Of a stretch of DNA of 64,000 nucleotides, positions 55,449-63,741 are shown in pieces. The position numbers and the translations under genes were made by a program. Within the stretch, counting starts at the first letter, position 1, and each line of letters starts with the position of its first letter. The DNA comes from Pseudomonas cerasi (GTDB taxonomy: Bacteria; Pseudomonadota; Gammaproteobacteria; Pseudomonadales; Pseudomonadaceae), in NCBI RefSeq assembly GCF_900074915.1, contig NZ_LT222319.1, positions 1,547,001 through 1,611,000 of the forward strand, written 5' to 3'. The notes below the pieces were generated by a model. It had not been told where the DNA came from. It was given only the letters and a program-made list of their open reading frames with translations, and did no database searches.

Positions 55449-56222
55449 ATGAAACAGCATCGGTTGGCAGCGGCGATTGCCCTGGTCGGTCTGGTACTCG
55501 CAGGTTGTGACAAGCAAGCCAGCACCGTTGAGCTGAAAACCCCAGCACAAAAAGCGTCTTATGGCATCGGTCTGAACATGGGCAAAAGCCTGGCTCAGGA
55601 AGGTATGGATGATCTGGATTCCAAGGCTGTAGCCCTGGGTATCGAAGACGCTATCGGCAAGAAAGATCAGAAACTCAAGGACGAAGAGCTGGTTGAAGCC
55701 TTCTCCGCGCTGCAAAAGCGTTCCGAAGAGCGTCTGGCGAAGATGAGCGAAGAGGCTTCTGCCGCTGGCAAGAAATTCCTCGAAGAGAACGGTAAGAAGG
55801 ACGGCGTGGTCACCACCGCTTCCGGCCTGCAGTATCAGATCATCAAGAAAGCCGACGGCCCTCAGCCCAAGCCTACCGATGTTGTGACTGTTCACTACGA
55901 AGGCAAGCTGATCGACGGCAAGGTCTTCGACAGTTCTGTTGAGCGCGGCAGCCCGATCGACCTGCCTGTTGGCGGTGTGATTCCGGGTTGGGTCGAAGGC
56001 CTGCAACTGATGCACGTCGGCGAGAAGATCAAACTCTTCATCCCGAGTGATCTGGCTTACGGCGCACAGAGCCCGAGCCCGGCGATCCCGGCCAACTCGG
56101 TACTGGTGTTCGATCTCGAACTGCTGGGTATCAAAGACCCTGCAGCGGCACCGACTGCGGGTGCTGATGCCGACGAAGAAGAAGAGGCAGCCCCTGCCGC
56201 TTCGGCTCCGGCCAAGAAGTAA
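55449..56222 (+). CDS. FKBP-type peptidyl-prolyl isomerase, lipoprotein (FkpA/Mip-like)
   Basis: The protein has 257 residues from the ATG at 55449. The signal peptide ends in the lipobox LVLAGC (Cys at about 21). Residues about 35-125 are the helical dimerisation arm (QKASYGIGLNMGKSLAQEG...), then the FKBP domain (VTVHYEGKLIDGKVFDSSVERG, VIPGWVEGLQLM, FIPSDLAYGAQS) to about 230, and an acidic Ala/Glu-rich tail (DEEEEAAPAA). It is a periplasmic or surface folding catalyst of the Mip type. A strong terminator follows. Confidence 0.92.
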   Translation: MKQHRLAAAIALVGLVLAGCDKQASTVELKTPAQKASYGIGLNMGKSLAQEGMDDLDSKAVALGIEDAIGKKDQKLKDEELVEAFSALQKRSEERLAKMSEEASAAGKKFLEENGKKDGVVTTASGLQYQIIKKADGPQPKPTDVVTVHYEGKLIDGKVFDSSVERGSPIDLPVGGVIPGWVEGLQLMHVGEKIKLFIPSDLAYGAQSPSPAIPANSVLVFDLELLGIKDPAAAPTAGADADEEEEAAPAASAPAKK

Positions 56223-56241
56223 CGCTCCACCTGGCTACAGA

Positions 56242-56268
56242 AAACGCCCTGTCTCGACAGGGCGTTTT
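56242..56268. terminator. terminator after the FKBP gene
   Basis: AAACGCCCTGTC and GACAGGGCGTTT form a 12-bp stem around TC, followed by more Ts. Confidence 0.93.
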
Positions 56269-56442
56269 TGTGTCCGGCTTATTTCCCGAACGCTTGGCCA
56301 TTCGGGCAGTCCCACTACCATGGATGCATGCAAAAGCATTGTCCGACAGTCCGGCAGGATCAAGGCACTCGTCTCATAGAGGGTGTCGGGTTCACACGTT
56401 TGTAGTTTTTTTGTGAGTAAAAAACGCCCGATTTGACTGTGG

Positions 56443-56460
56443 CCCCCCGAAAACGGGGGG
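56443..56460. other. 7-bp G/C hairpin
   Basis: CCCCCCG pairs with CGGGGGG around AAAA, 25 bp before the DnaA-box palindrome. No T-run follows. Confidence 0.6.
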
Positions 56461-56485
56461 TTGAGGCTGGAAAAAAGCCACTGTT

Positions 56486-56522
56486 CACAAGGTTATCCAC
56501 AATTATTGTGGATAACCTTGTG
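56486..56522. promoter_or_regulatory. 37-bp perfect palindrome containing two inverted DnaA boxes
   Basis: Two perfect 18-base arms flank a single central T (56504). Each arm carries the strong DnaA box TTATCCACA (56493-56501 on plus; TGTGGATAA at 56507-56515 for the other strand), 5 bp apart. A weaker box-like CTGTTCACA lies just left (56481-56489). No gene covers it; it is 67 bp upstream of the DUF1232 gene. Likely uses are DnaA titration or reactivation, DnaA control of the downstream gene, or an RNA hairpin. Confidence 0.7.
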
Positions 56523-56588
56523 GCTTTGGCCAGACAGGTCCAGCGGACCTGCTTTTATCGAACGACATTTTGCTGAGCGGGAGTGGGT

Positions 56589-57041
56589 ATGAAAGCACCG
56601 TGGAATTTTATCCGTTATCTGCCCGGAGCCCGGCGTCTGCTGGCAGCCGGGCGATTGCCAGGGCTATTGTTCGCTGTCGCGCGCAAGGGCAACAGTGAAG
56701 GTAATCGTCTCGGCAAGCTCAAGGAAGACCTGCGTTTGCTGCAGGCCTTGTGCCTGGCTTACTGGCGGGGCGAATACCGCAGCATCAGCCCCAAAGCAAT
56801 TCTGTCCATCGTCGCCGGTCTGATGTACTTCCTCAGCCCGCTGGATGCGATCCCCGACTGGATACCCGGCCTCGGCATGCTCGATGACATCGCCGTGCTT
56901 GCATGGGTTACCAAGCACTTGAGCAATGAACTGGATGCCTTTCGTGCATGGCGGGCGCAGCAATCGCCCGAGAAACTCATCGTGGTCGAGCAACTGCCGA
57001 AGACTCAGGCACTGCTGGAGCAAGAGCGGGGTAAGGTGTAA
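56589..57041 (+). CDS. DUF1232 (YkvA-like) protein
   Basis: The protein has 150 residues from the ATG at 56589 (MKAPWNFIRYLPGARRLLA). The DUF1232 core ISPKAILSIVAGLMYFLSPLDAIPDWIPGLGMLDD contains the conserved SPLDAIPDWIP motif and a membrane segment. Role unknown; the family is widespread. It follows the DnaA-box palindrome, which may regulate it. Confidence 0.85.
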   Translation: MKAPWNFIRYLPGARRLLAAGRLPGLLFAVARKGNSEGNRLGKLKEDLRLLQALCLAYWRGEYRSISPKAILSIVAGLMYFLSPLDAIPDWIPGLGMLDDIAVLAWVTKHLSNELDAFRAWRAQQSPEKLIVVEQLPKTQALLEQERGKV

Positions 57042-57141
57042 GTCTCACGGATTGAACACAAGCCCTGGCGTTCCGCTGTTAAGATGCCTGCCTATGGATC
57101 AGGCCTGATCAGTATGCGGTCGTGTAGTACAAGGTGACTCT

Positions 57142-57483
57142 ATGGATCTTCAAGTGATATCCCGTGACGGGGAGCCTGAATATGCAGTGCTGCCCTGGGC
57201 GCAGTATCAAGCGCTGCTCAAGGCTGCCGGACTGGCCGGCAAACCTTCCAGCGAGCCAGCTGTATCGACTTCCGGCACTACCGCCGGTGAGCTTCCCGGG
57301 TTCGATGAGTTGCGTGCACTGCGCGAGGCCAAGGGCCTTGAAGCGGCGAGCCTGGCGCGTACCGTCGGGATCAGCCCGTCCTATCTGGAATTGATCGAGA
57401 ACGGTACTCGTGAGCCGGACGGCGCCATCAAGCGCAGCCTGGCGTGGGAGCTTGGGGTGCCGGGCTGGCGAGGTGAGTCGTGA
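57142..57483 (+). CDS. XRE-type helix-turn-helix protein
   Basis: The protein has 113 residues. The N-terminal ~30 residues (VISRDGEPEYAVLPWAQYQALL) resemble the dimerisation part of Phd/YefM-like antitoxins, with an Ala/Ser/Thr-rich linker (about 38-52). The C-terminal XRE HTH (residues about 54-105: ELRALREAKGLEAASLARTV, then GISPSYLELIENGTREPDG) is clear. A DNA-binding regulator, probably autoregulatory. It overlaps the next ORF by 4 bp (GTGA), so the two make a two-gene operon. Confidence 0.8.
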   Translation: MDLQVISRDGEPEYAVLPWAQYQALLKAAGLAGKPSSEPAVSTSGTTAGELPGFDELRALREAKGLEAASLARTVGISPSYLELIENGTREPDGAIKRSLAWELGVPGWRGES

Positions 57484-57851
57484 GCGTGCGCATCAGTCGT
57501 CAGCATTGGGACGGGCTGCTCAATGAGCTCGATCTGGCCCGTCGCCAACGGCATCTGCTGACCTATCGCGCGCTGGTGGAACGCCTGCAACTGCCCAGTC
57601 CGGCCATGCAGACCCTGACGGCGGCTCTTGAGCACCTCGCCGCCATGGATGCCCGCGCTGAACAGCCCTTGCGCAGTTCGCTGGTCATCAGTCAGGGCGC
57701 AAGCCGCCTGCCGCGTCCTGGTTTTTTCGAGTGTGCCGAACGCCTGGGCCGTTTCTCCGGACCTTCGGACGGCGTCGCGGCAGCCTCATGGCATGCCTCG
57801 GAAGTGGTTCGGGTGTTCGAATACAGTTATCCGGAAGTTGAAGCGCAGTAG
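57480..57851 (+). CDS. small protein coupled to the HTH gene
   Basis: The protein has 123 residues, starting with GTG at 57480 inside the stop of the HTH gene. It is soluble with a helical N-terminal half (HWDGLLNELDLARRQRHLLT) and PRPGFFECAERLGRFSGPS later. No family is recognised. Tight coupling to an antitoxin-like HTH gene is what a toxin-antitoxin pair shows, but nothing in the sequence shows a toxin fold, and the pair may be a conserved Pseudomonas regulator and partner. Confidence 0.65.
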   Translation: MSVRISRQHWDGLLNELDLARRQRHLLTYRALVERLQLPSPAMQTLTAALEHLAAMDARAEQPLRSSLVISQGASRLPRPGFFECAERLGRFSGPSDGVAAASWHASEVVRVFEYSYPEVEAQ

Positions 57852-57868
57852 GGGAATGGCACCGGCAC

Positions 57869-59641
57869 TCACGCCTGCATCAACAAATCCAGCCGCGTCG
57901 AATCTATGACGTGAATGCTTGCTCCGGCGACATCCTTGGCGAAGTGCTTGGCCTGTGAAGCGAGGTCGGCCAGTTGGCTGGCATCGACCAACGTGCAGCT
58001 TTCTTCATGCAGGTGCACCACGCCGATCGACAGCGACAGCAGTGGGAATTCCTGGCGTTGGCCCTGCCGGTTGAGGGCGATGAAGCACCCGGCTTCCAGG
58101 TGTTCTGCGCGGTAGAAACGACGGCATTGATTCTGAAAATCATCCAGCAGGCTTTTCAGGCGTCGTTCCCAGTCATCAAAGCCCAGCACCATCAGAAAAT
58201 CATCTCCGCCGATGTGCCCGACAAAGTCCCTTGCCGGATCGATGCGGTCGTTGAGGCATTGCGCCAGACACAGCAGCACCTCGTCGCCACGGGCATAACC
58301 GTAGATGTCGTTGAAGGGCTTGAAACTGTCGATGTCCACGTAGCAGATCATCGATGCGCGGCCTTGCTGCAGCAGTCGAGTCAGGCACTGCTGAATCGGG
58401 ACGTTGCCGGGCAGCAGGGTCAGCGGGTTGGCGTAACGTGCCTGCTGGATCTTCATTTCGGTAATCAGCTTGAGCACGTCGATCACCCGGCCCAGCCCAA
58501 GATAGGTACCGTTCGAGGTGATGATGAAATCCTCCTCGATGCGTTGCCGGGCACGGCTGGTCAACAGCCGGCTGACCTGTTGCAGCGACTGGCTGACTTC
58601 CACGGCCAGAAAGTCACTGCTCATCAGACGGCTGATCGGTTTGCGGGCAAACAGCTCGGTGCCGAAGGGCTTGAGCAGGGCCTCGGACAATGAGTGCCGG
58701 TGGACGATGCCACACGGTCGGGCGTCGTCATCCAGCACCGCCAAAGAGTTGAGGTTGGCCTGCCTGCGAAACGCTTCCAGCACTTCAGCAGTGGGAGTTG
58801 ACTGGCTGACCGATGGCTGCGGGTTGAGCAGGGCAGACAGGTCGGCCGCTTCTTCGTTGAGCGGCGTCACTGCGATCTCTGTTCTGGGCAGCATGGCGCG
58901 AGTGTCGCGCGGCGGGCGCTCCTGAGGGCGCGCCAGCAGATAGCCTTGAACCAGGTTCACACCCATGTCTTTCAGCGTCGCCAGCTCTTCGGGCAATTCG
59001 ATGCCTTCGGCAATCACCGTCGCTCTGGAAGCCTTGGCCATCTGCAGCATGGAGCCGACGAACTCGCGCTTCACCGCATCCTGATGAATGCCGTCGATGA
59101 AGTGCCGATCGATTTTCACATAGTCCGGGCGCAGCTCCGACCACAGTCGCAAGCTCGAATAACCGGCACCGAGATCGTCCAACGCAATGGAGAAGCCCAT
59201 GTCGCGATAGTGATGCAAGGCGTTGTACAGCAGGTCGAAATCGTCGGTAGGCATCTGCTCGGTCAGTTCGATGACCACGTCCTTCGGCGCGATGTGGTAT
59301 CGGCGCAGCATTTCCAGCGTCCGACCCGGAGGATGAGAGGTTTCGAGCAGCGATTCGGGGGAGACGTTGAGAAACAGCTTGCCCGGCAACTTCTGCTGAC
59401 TGAAACGTCGGCAGGCGCTGTCTCGACAACTTAACTCCAGCTCGCTCAGACGCCCGGCCTGGCGGGCGATGGCGAATAGATTCAGGGGCGAGTGCAGGGC
59501 GCTGTTGGACGGGCCGCGGGTCAAGGCTTCATAGCCCAGAATCCGGTGCTCCGACAGCGAGACGATGGGTTGGAACAAGCTGTGCAAATCACCACGAGCC
59601 AGAATGGAACTCAGTGCGCTCAGCTGCTCTGTTATGGTCAT
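57869..59641 (-). CDS. EAL-CBS-GGDEF signalling protein
   Basis: The protein has 590 residues from the ATG at 59641 (MTITEQLSALSSILARGD). An EAL domain (about 17-245) with YEALTRG (38-40 is EAL), ELTEQMP, DDLGAG and AEGIE, all catalytic residues kept; a CBS pair (about 265-400); and a GGDEF domain (about 405-580) with GGDDF at 478-482 in place of GGDEF and no RxxD I-site before it. It can probably degrade c-di-GMP; cyclase activity is possible since GGDDF is a tolerated variant. The CBS pair suggests control by an adenine nucleotide. It is separated from prc by a terminator. Confidence 0.9.
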   Translation of the reverse strand: MTITEQLSALSSILARGDLHSLFQPIVSLSEHRILGYEALTRGPSNSALHSPLNLFAIARQAGRLSELELSCRDSACRRFSQQKLPGKLFLNVSPESLLETSHPPGRTLEMLRRYHIAPKDVVIELTEQMPTDDFDLLYNALHHYRDMGFSIALDDLGAGYSSLRLWSELRPDYVKIDRHFIDGIHQDAVKREFVGSMLQMAKASRATVIAEGIELPEELATLKDMGVNLVQGYLLARPQERPPRDTRAMLPRTEIAVTPLNEEAADLSALLNPQPSVSQSTPTAEVLEAFRRQANLNSLAVLDDDARPCGIVHRHSLSEALLKPFGTELFARKPISRLMSSDFLAVEVSQSLQQVSRLLTSRARQRIEEDFIITSNGTYLGLGRVIDVLKLITEMKIQQARYANPLTLLPGNVPIQQCLTRLLQQGRASMICYVDIDSFKPFNDIYGYARGDEVLLCLAQCLNDRIDPARDFVGHIGGDDFLMVLGFDDWERRLKSLLDDFQNQCRRFYRAEHLEAGCFIALNRQGQRQEFPLLSLSIGVVHLHEESCTLVDASQLADLASQAKHFAKDVAGASIHVIDSTRLDLLMQA

Positions 59642-59660
59642 GGTCGTCTCGGAGAGAATG

Positions 59661-59691
59661 AAAAAGGGCTGAGCGCTTTCGCGTTCAGCCC
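59661..59691 (-). terminator. terminator at the end of prc (minus strand)
   Basis: GGGCTGAGCGC and GCGTTCAGCCC form an 11-bp stem with one mismatch around TTTC. On the minus strand it is followed by TTTTT, after prc and before the EAL gene. Confidence 0.88.
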
Positions 59692-59758
59692 CGTATTTCA
59701 CGACAGCTTCATGACTGTTTGATGACGTTGCGGCTAACTGGCCATCAATGAGCCTGCG

Positions 59759-61840
59759 TTACTTTTTCGCGACAGCCGCACTCAGACCCAGATAGTCGAT
59801 GAGAATGCGCCCGGTCTCTGCCAGGTAGGCATCGTCCTCGGGTTTGGTTTTCTCGTCTTCTACCGGCAGCGCGTCTTCATCTTCCTTCTTCAGCTCTTTG
59901 AGCGGCTCTTCACCCTTGGCCTTGCGGCGGGTGTTTTCCAGCACAAGTTGCTTGCTTTCGATAGACGCATGCTCGGCACGACGGTCGGCTTCATTGAGGC
60001 TGACGGTCTTCTCGTTCATCAGCTTCTTGGCCAGCGCCAGGCGATCCTCGATGAACACGAACTCGGCGTCTTTTGCCGAACGTGCTTCATGACGCGCCTG
60101 CAATTGGGCCAGGAACGGCTTGAACGGGTCGATTGCCGGCTTGATCGCCGGTTTGATGCTGTCCCACGGCATGGCTTCGGGCAGCGCGCTCTCGCCGATC
60201 TCCTTGGTGTCGATCAGCGATGGGTACGTGATGTCCGGTATCACGCCCTGATGCTGGGTGCTCTGACCGGAAACCCGATAGAACTTGGCCAGTGTCAGTT
60301 TCAGTTCGCCGTGATTGAGCGGCTGAATGGTCTGCACGGTGCCTTTACCGAAGGTCTGGCCACCGATCACCAGCGCGCGGTGATAATCCTGCATCGCCCC
60401 GGCGAAAATCTCCGACGCCGACGCAGACAGACGGTTGACCAGCAATGCCATCGGGCCTTTGTAGAACGCGCCCTTGGCTTCGTCTTCCAGGACGTCGACC
60501 TTGCCGTCGGCATTACGCACCAGCACGGTCGGGCCCTTGTCGATGAACAGGCTGGTCAGCTCGGTGGCTTCCTGCAACGAACCACCACCGTTGTTGCGCA
60601 GATCCAGTACCACACCGTCGACCTTCTCGGCCTGCAATTCGGTGAGCAGTTTCTTCACGTCACGGGTGGTGCTCTTGTATTCCGGATCGCCAGCACGGTA
60701 GGCCTTGAAGTCCAGATAGAAGGCCGGAATGTCGATGACCCCGAGCTTGTAATCCTTGCCGTCCTGCTTGAGGTGCAGGATCGACTTCTTGGCCGCCTGT
60801 TCTTCAAGCTTCACCGCTTCACGGGTAATGGCGACGATCTTGCTGGTCTGGTCGTTCGGTGCATTGCTGGCCGGGATGATCTCCAGGCGTACCACCGAGC
60901 CTTTCGGACCGCGAATCAGCTTGACCACTTCATCGAGGCGCCAGCCGATCACGTCGACCATTTCCTTGTCGCCCTGGGCAACGGCCACGATTTTGTCGGC
61001 CGGAGCGACCTGTTTGGTCTTGGCCGCCGGACCTGCCGGGACCAGACGCACGATCTTCACGTTGTCGTTGTCGCTCTGCAACACGGCGCCGATGCCTTCC
61101 AGCGACAGGCTCATGTTGATGTCGAAGTTCTCCGCGCTGTCAGGTGACAAGTAGTTGGTGTGCGGGTCGTAGGACATGGCGAACGTGTTGATGTAGGCCT
61201 GGAAGATATCTTCGGCACGGGTCTGGTTCAGACGCGCCTGCTGATTCTTGTAGCGCTTGGTCAGGGTTTCCTGAATCTTCGCCGGGTCCTTGCCCGCAAT
61301 CTTCAGACGCAGGACTTCATCCTTGATGCGCTTGCGCCACAGTTCGTCGAGCTCGGCAGTATCCTTGGGCCATGCGGCGTCCTTGCGGTCGACCAGCAGG
61401 GTTTCCTTGGTATTGAAGTCGAGCTTGTCGACGCCCTTGCCCAACTCGGCCAGCGCAAAATTCAGACGCGCATTGACGCGGTCCAGATAGCGCTTGTAGA
61501 TGGTGAAGCCGGCGTTCAGGTCGCCGCTTTTCAGGAAGTCGTCGAACTGGAACTGCCATTTGTCGAAATCGGCAATGTCGCTGGCCATGAAATAGCTGCG
61601 CGAGGGGTCCAGTTGCTTGATGTAGCTCTGGTAAATAATCGCCGAACGCTTGTCGTCCAGGGGCGGCTTGCTGTAGTGATGTCGTTTGAGCAGCTCAACC
61701 ACGTTGAGACTGGCAATCACTTCGTCGCGGTCCGGCTGAAGACTATCCCAGCTGTTGGCGGCAAAGGTACTGGCTGACATCGGCAAAACGCTAAGGCCGA
61801 CAAACAGTGCGAGGGCAGTGCTGGGGAATAATTGCTTCAT
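59759..61840 (-). CDS. prc: carboxy-terminal protease Prc (tail-specific protease, AlgO-like)
   Basis: The protein has 693 residues from the ATG at 61840 (MKQLFPSTALALFVGLSV); an ATG at 61873 is possible. A signal peptide (about 1-27) is followed by the N-terminal helical domain, a PDZ domain near 240-320 (LSLEGIGAVLQSDNDNVKIV), and the serine/lysine catalytic core: Ser474 in LSASASEIF and Lys499 in FGKGTVQ. Prc trims periplasmic proteins at their C-termini; in P. aeruginosa the homologue (AlgO) affects alginate control. The acidic tail (EDEDALPVEDEKTKPEDDA) is variable. Confidence 0.93.
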   Translation of the reverse strand: MKQLFPSTALALFVGLSVLPMSASTFAANSWDSLQPDRDEVIASLNVVELLKRHHYSKPPLDDKRSAIIYQSYIKQLDPSRSYFMASDIADFDKWQFQFDDFLKSGDLNAGFTIYKRYLDRVNARLNFALAELGKGVDKLDFNTKETLLVDRKDAAWPKDTAELDELWRKRIKDEVLRLKIAGKDPAKIQETLTKRYKNQQARLNQTRAEDIFQAYINTFAMSYDPHTNYLSPDSAENFDINMSLSLEGIGAVLQSDNDNVKIVRLVPAGPAAKTKQVAPADKIVAVAQGDKEMVDVIGWRLDEVVKLIRGPKGSVVRLEIIPASNAPNDQTSKIVAITREAVKLEEQAAKKSILHLKQDGKDYKLGVIDIPAFYLDFKAYRAGDPEYKSTTRDVKKLLTELQAEKVDGVVLDLRNNGGGSLQEATELTSLFIDKGPTVLVRNADGKVDVLEDEAKGAFYKGPMALLVNRLSASASEIFAGAMQDYHRALVIGGQTFGKGTVQTIQPLNHGELKLTLAKFYRVSGQSTQHQGVIPDITYPSLIDTKEIGESALPEAMPWDSIKPAIKPAIDPFKPFLAQLQARHEARSAKDAEFVFIEDRLALAKKLMNEKTVSLNEADRRAEHASIESKQLVLENTRRKAKGEEPLKELKKEDEDALPVEDEKTKPEDDAYLAETGRILIDYLGLSAAVAKK

Positions 61841-61978
61841 GCTGATTCGACGCGAGGACAATTGATAACGCATATTAGGCCGTCTTTGAGGTCGCCGGTT
61901 CCTTTGGACCCGGCCGCATAATGCAAAAGCCCGGGCAAAACAGCCACGGGCTCAGTCTGGACTCACTATGGAGGCACC

Positions 61979-62941
61979 GTGAAGGCATTGCAAGGCGTTG
62001 AAGGACATGTGGAATGGGTCGAGGAGCCGAGTCCGGCCCTCGATGTGGGGCAGGTACGCATCAAAGTGGCTGCGGCAGGTTTGAATCGTGCCGATCTGTT
62101 ACAGCGCGAAGGCAAGTATCCGCCGCCGCCCGGCGTCACTCAGACGCTGGGTCTGGAGTGCTCGGGCGTGATCGCCGAAGTCGGTCCGGGTACGTCCTGG
62201 GTGGTCGGAGACCGCGTCTGCGCGCTGTTGGCGGGCGGGGCGATGGCCGAAGAAGTGGTGGTCGATGGGCGACACGTGCTGCCGGTACCGGAAGGTCTGT
62301 CGCTGCACGAGGCGGCCGCCATTCCCGAGGTCTATGCCACTGCGTGGTTGAACCTGTTCGAGCTCGCCGGGCTCAAGCCTGGCGAGAAGGTTTTGCTGCA
62401 CGCTGGCGCAAGTGGGGTTGGTTCAGCCGGGATTCAGCTTTGCAAGGCGTTTGGCAACCCGGTCTGGGTCAGTGTCGGCTCGACCGAACGTCTGGCCTAT
62501 TGCGTCGAACTGGGTGCTCAGGGCGGTGTGGTACGCAGCGAAAGCCTTGAAGGCCTGAACGACTTTGCACCGTTCAACGTCATCCTCGACCCGGTGGGGG
62601 CGAGCTATGCCGAGCTCAACGTCAAACTGCTGGCCCTGGACGGTCGCTGGGTGCTGATCGGCGTCATGAGCGGCCGCGAGGCGCAGGTGGATCTGGCTCA
62701 CGTACTGGGCAAGCGTATCCGGCTGATGGGTTCGACCTTGCGCAGTCGCGACGACACGTTCAAGGCCGACCTGCTCAGCGACCTGGGCCAGCACGTCTGG
62801 CCGCTGTTCACTGAGGGCCGCCTCAAGCCGCAACTGGCGAAATCCTTTGCGATCAAGGATGCCGAGGCGGCGTTCGAAGAGCTGGCGACCAACACGGTTT
62901 CCGGCAAGATCGTGCTGGTCATCGACGAAAGCCTGGTCTGA
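61979..62941 (+). CDS. quinone oxidoreductase family (MDR superfamily)
   Basis: The protein has 320 residues with GTG at 61979 after ATGGAGGCACC. MDR features without the structural zinc: AAAGLNRADLLQREGKYPPPPG, LGLECSGVIAEVGPG and the nucleotide motif LLHAGASGVGSAGIQLCKAFG. It is like NADPH-dependent quinone reductases (Qor/TP53I3 type). Substrate unknown. Divergent from prc. Confidence 0.88.
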   Translation: MKALQGVEGHVEWVEEPSPALDVGQVRIKVAAAGLNRADLLQREGKYPPPPGVTQTLGLECSGVIAEVGPGTSWVVGDRVCALLAGGAMAEEVVVDGRHVLPVPEGLSLHEAAAIPEVYATAWLNLFELAGLKPGEKVLLHAGASGVGSAGIQLCKAFGNPVWVSVGSTERLAYCVELGAQGGVVRSESLEGLNDFAPFNVILDPVGASYAELNVKLLALDGRWVLIGVMSGREAQVDLAHVLGKRIRLMGSTLRSRDDTFKADLLSDLGQHVWPLFTEGRLKPQLAKSFAIKDAEAAFEELATNTVSGKIVLVIDESLV

Positions 62942-62960
62942 TCAGGCGGTGCCTCTGGAC

Positions 62961-63614
62961 TCAGCTCCAGTCGTGCACCGGCCAGCCGGCTTTCTGCGCG
63001 TGTTCCAGTAACACGGCATCGGGGTTGACCACGTTAGGGTGGTCAACCTTGAGCAGCAGCGGCAGGTCATTGCGCGAATCCGAATAGAAACTCGCACCCT
63101 CAAGATTTTCCCCCTCGGCATCCAGCCATTCCATCAGGCGCGTGATCTTGCCTTCCCGATAGGTCAGCACGCCGACGGTTGCACCGCTGTAGACGCCGTG
63201 CTGCACGTCCAGTTCGATACCCAGCACTTCGTCGATCCCGAGGCGTTCGGCGATCGGCTTGACCAAGTGCACGCCCGACGCCGAGATCACCAGAATGCGG
63301 TCACCCTTGGCGCGGTGCTTTGCAATGCATGTGCAGGCGTCGCTGTAGATGATCGGCTCGATGACGTCCTCGACCCAAGGGCCGACCAGATGGTCGATTT
63401 CTTCAGGGGTACGGCCAGCCATGGGTTCCAGGCTGAAGGCCATGTAGTCTTCCATCGCGAGCTTGCCCTCGCTGTAGGCGGCCATCAGTTCGTCGTTGCG
63501 TTGCATGAACGACGTCGAGTCAACCCAGCCCAGGCGACCCATCTGCTCGCTCCAGAGCGTGGCGCAGTCACCACCGATCAGGGTCTCGTCCAGGTCGAAA
63601 ATTGCCAGGGGCAT
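62961..63614 (-). CDS. HAD-superfamily IB hydrolase
   Basis: The protein has 217 residues from the ATG at 63614 (MPLAIFDLDETLIGGDCA). HAD motifs: FDLDETL (I), VISASGVHLV (II), and YREGKITRLM with FYSDSRNDLPLL (III/IV). It is a phosphoserine-phosphatase-like HAD-IB protein, a broad group; the substrate is not given by sequence. Separated by 127 bp from the partial ABC ATPase, which lies on the same strand. Confidence 0.88.
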   Translation of the reverse strand: MPLAIFDLDETLIGGDCATLWSEQMGRLGWVDSTSFMQRNDELMAAYSEGKLAMEDYMAFSLEPMAGRTPEEIDHLVGPWVEDVIEPIIYSDACTCIAKHRAKGDRILVISASGVHLVKPIAERLGIDEVLGIELDVQHGVYSGATVGVLTYREGKITRLMEWLDAEGENLEGASFYSDSRNDLPLLLKVDHPNVVNPDAVLLEHAQKAGWPVHDWS

Positions 63615-63741
63615 GTGCGTTTCTCCTAAAAGTCTGTTGAGTCGGCTGTCAGCTTCACGCATGGCGTCTTGATCGGCAAGCGCGTGGCGTTATGCGTGCA
63701 GAACGAATTCAGTTCACGGCGCGTTCAGTTCAAGGCAACGC

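Noticed and set aside
56486-56522. Palindrome as the chromosomal origin
   Set aside because: No dnaA, dnaN, gyrB or rpmH nearby and only two or three boxes; an auxiliary DnaA site is more likely.
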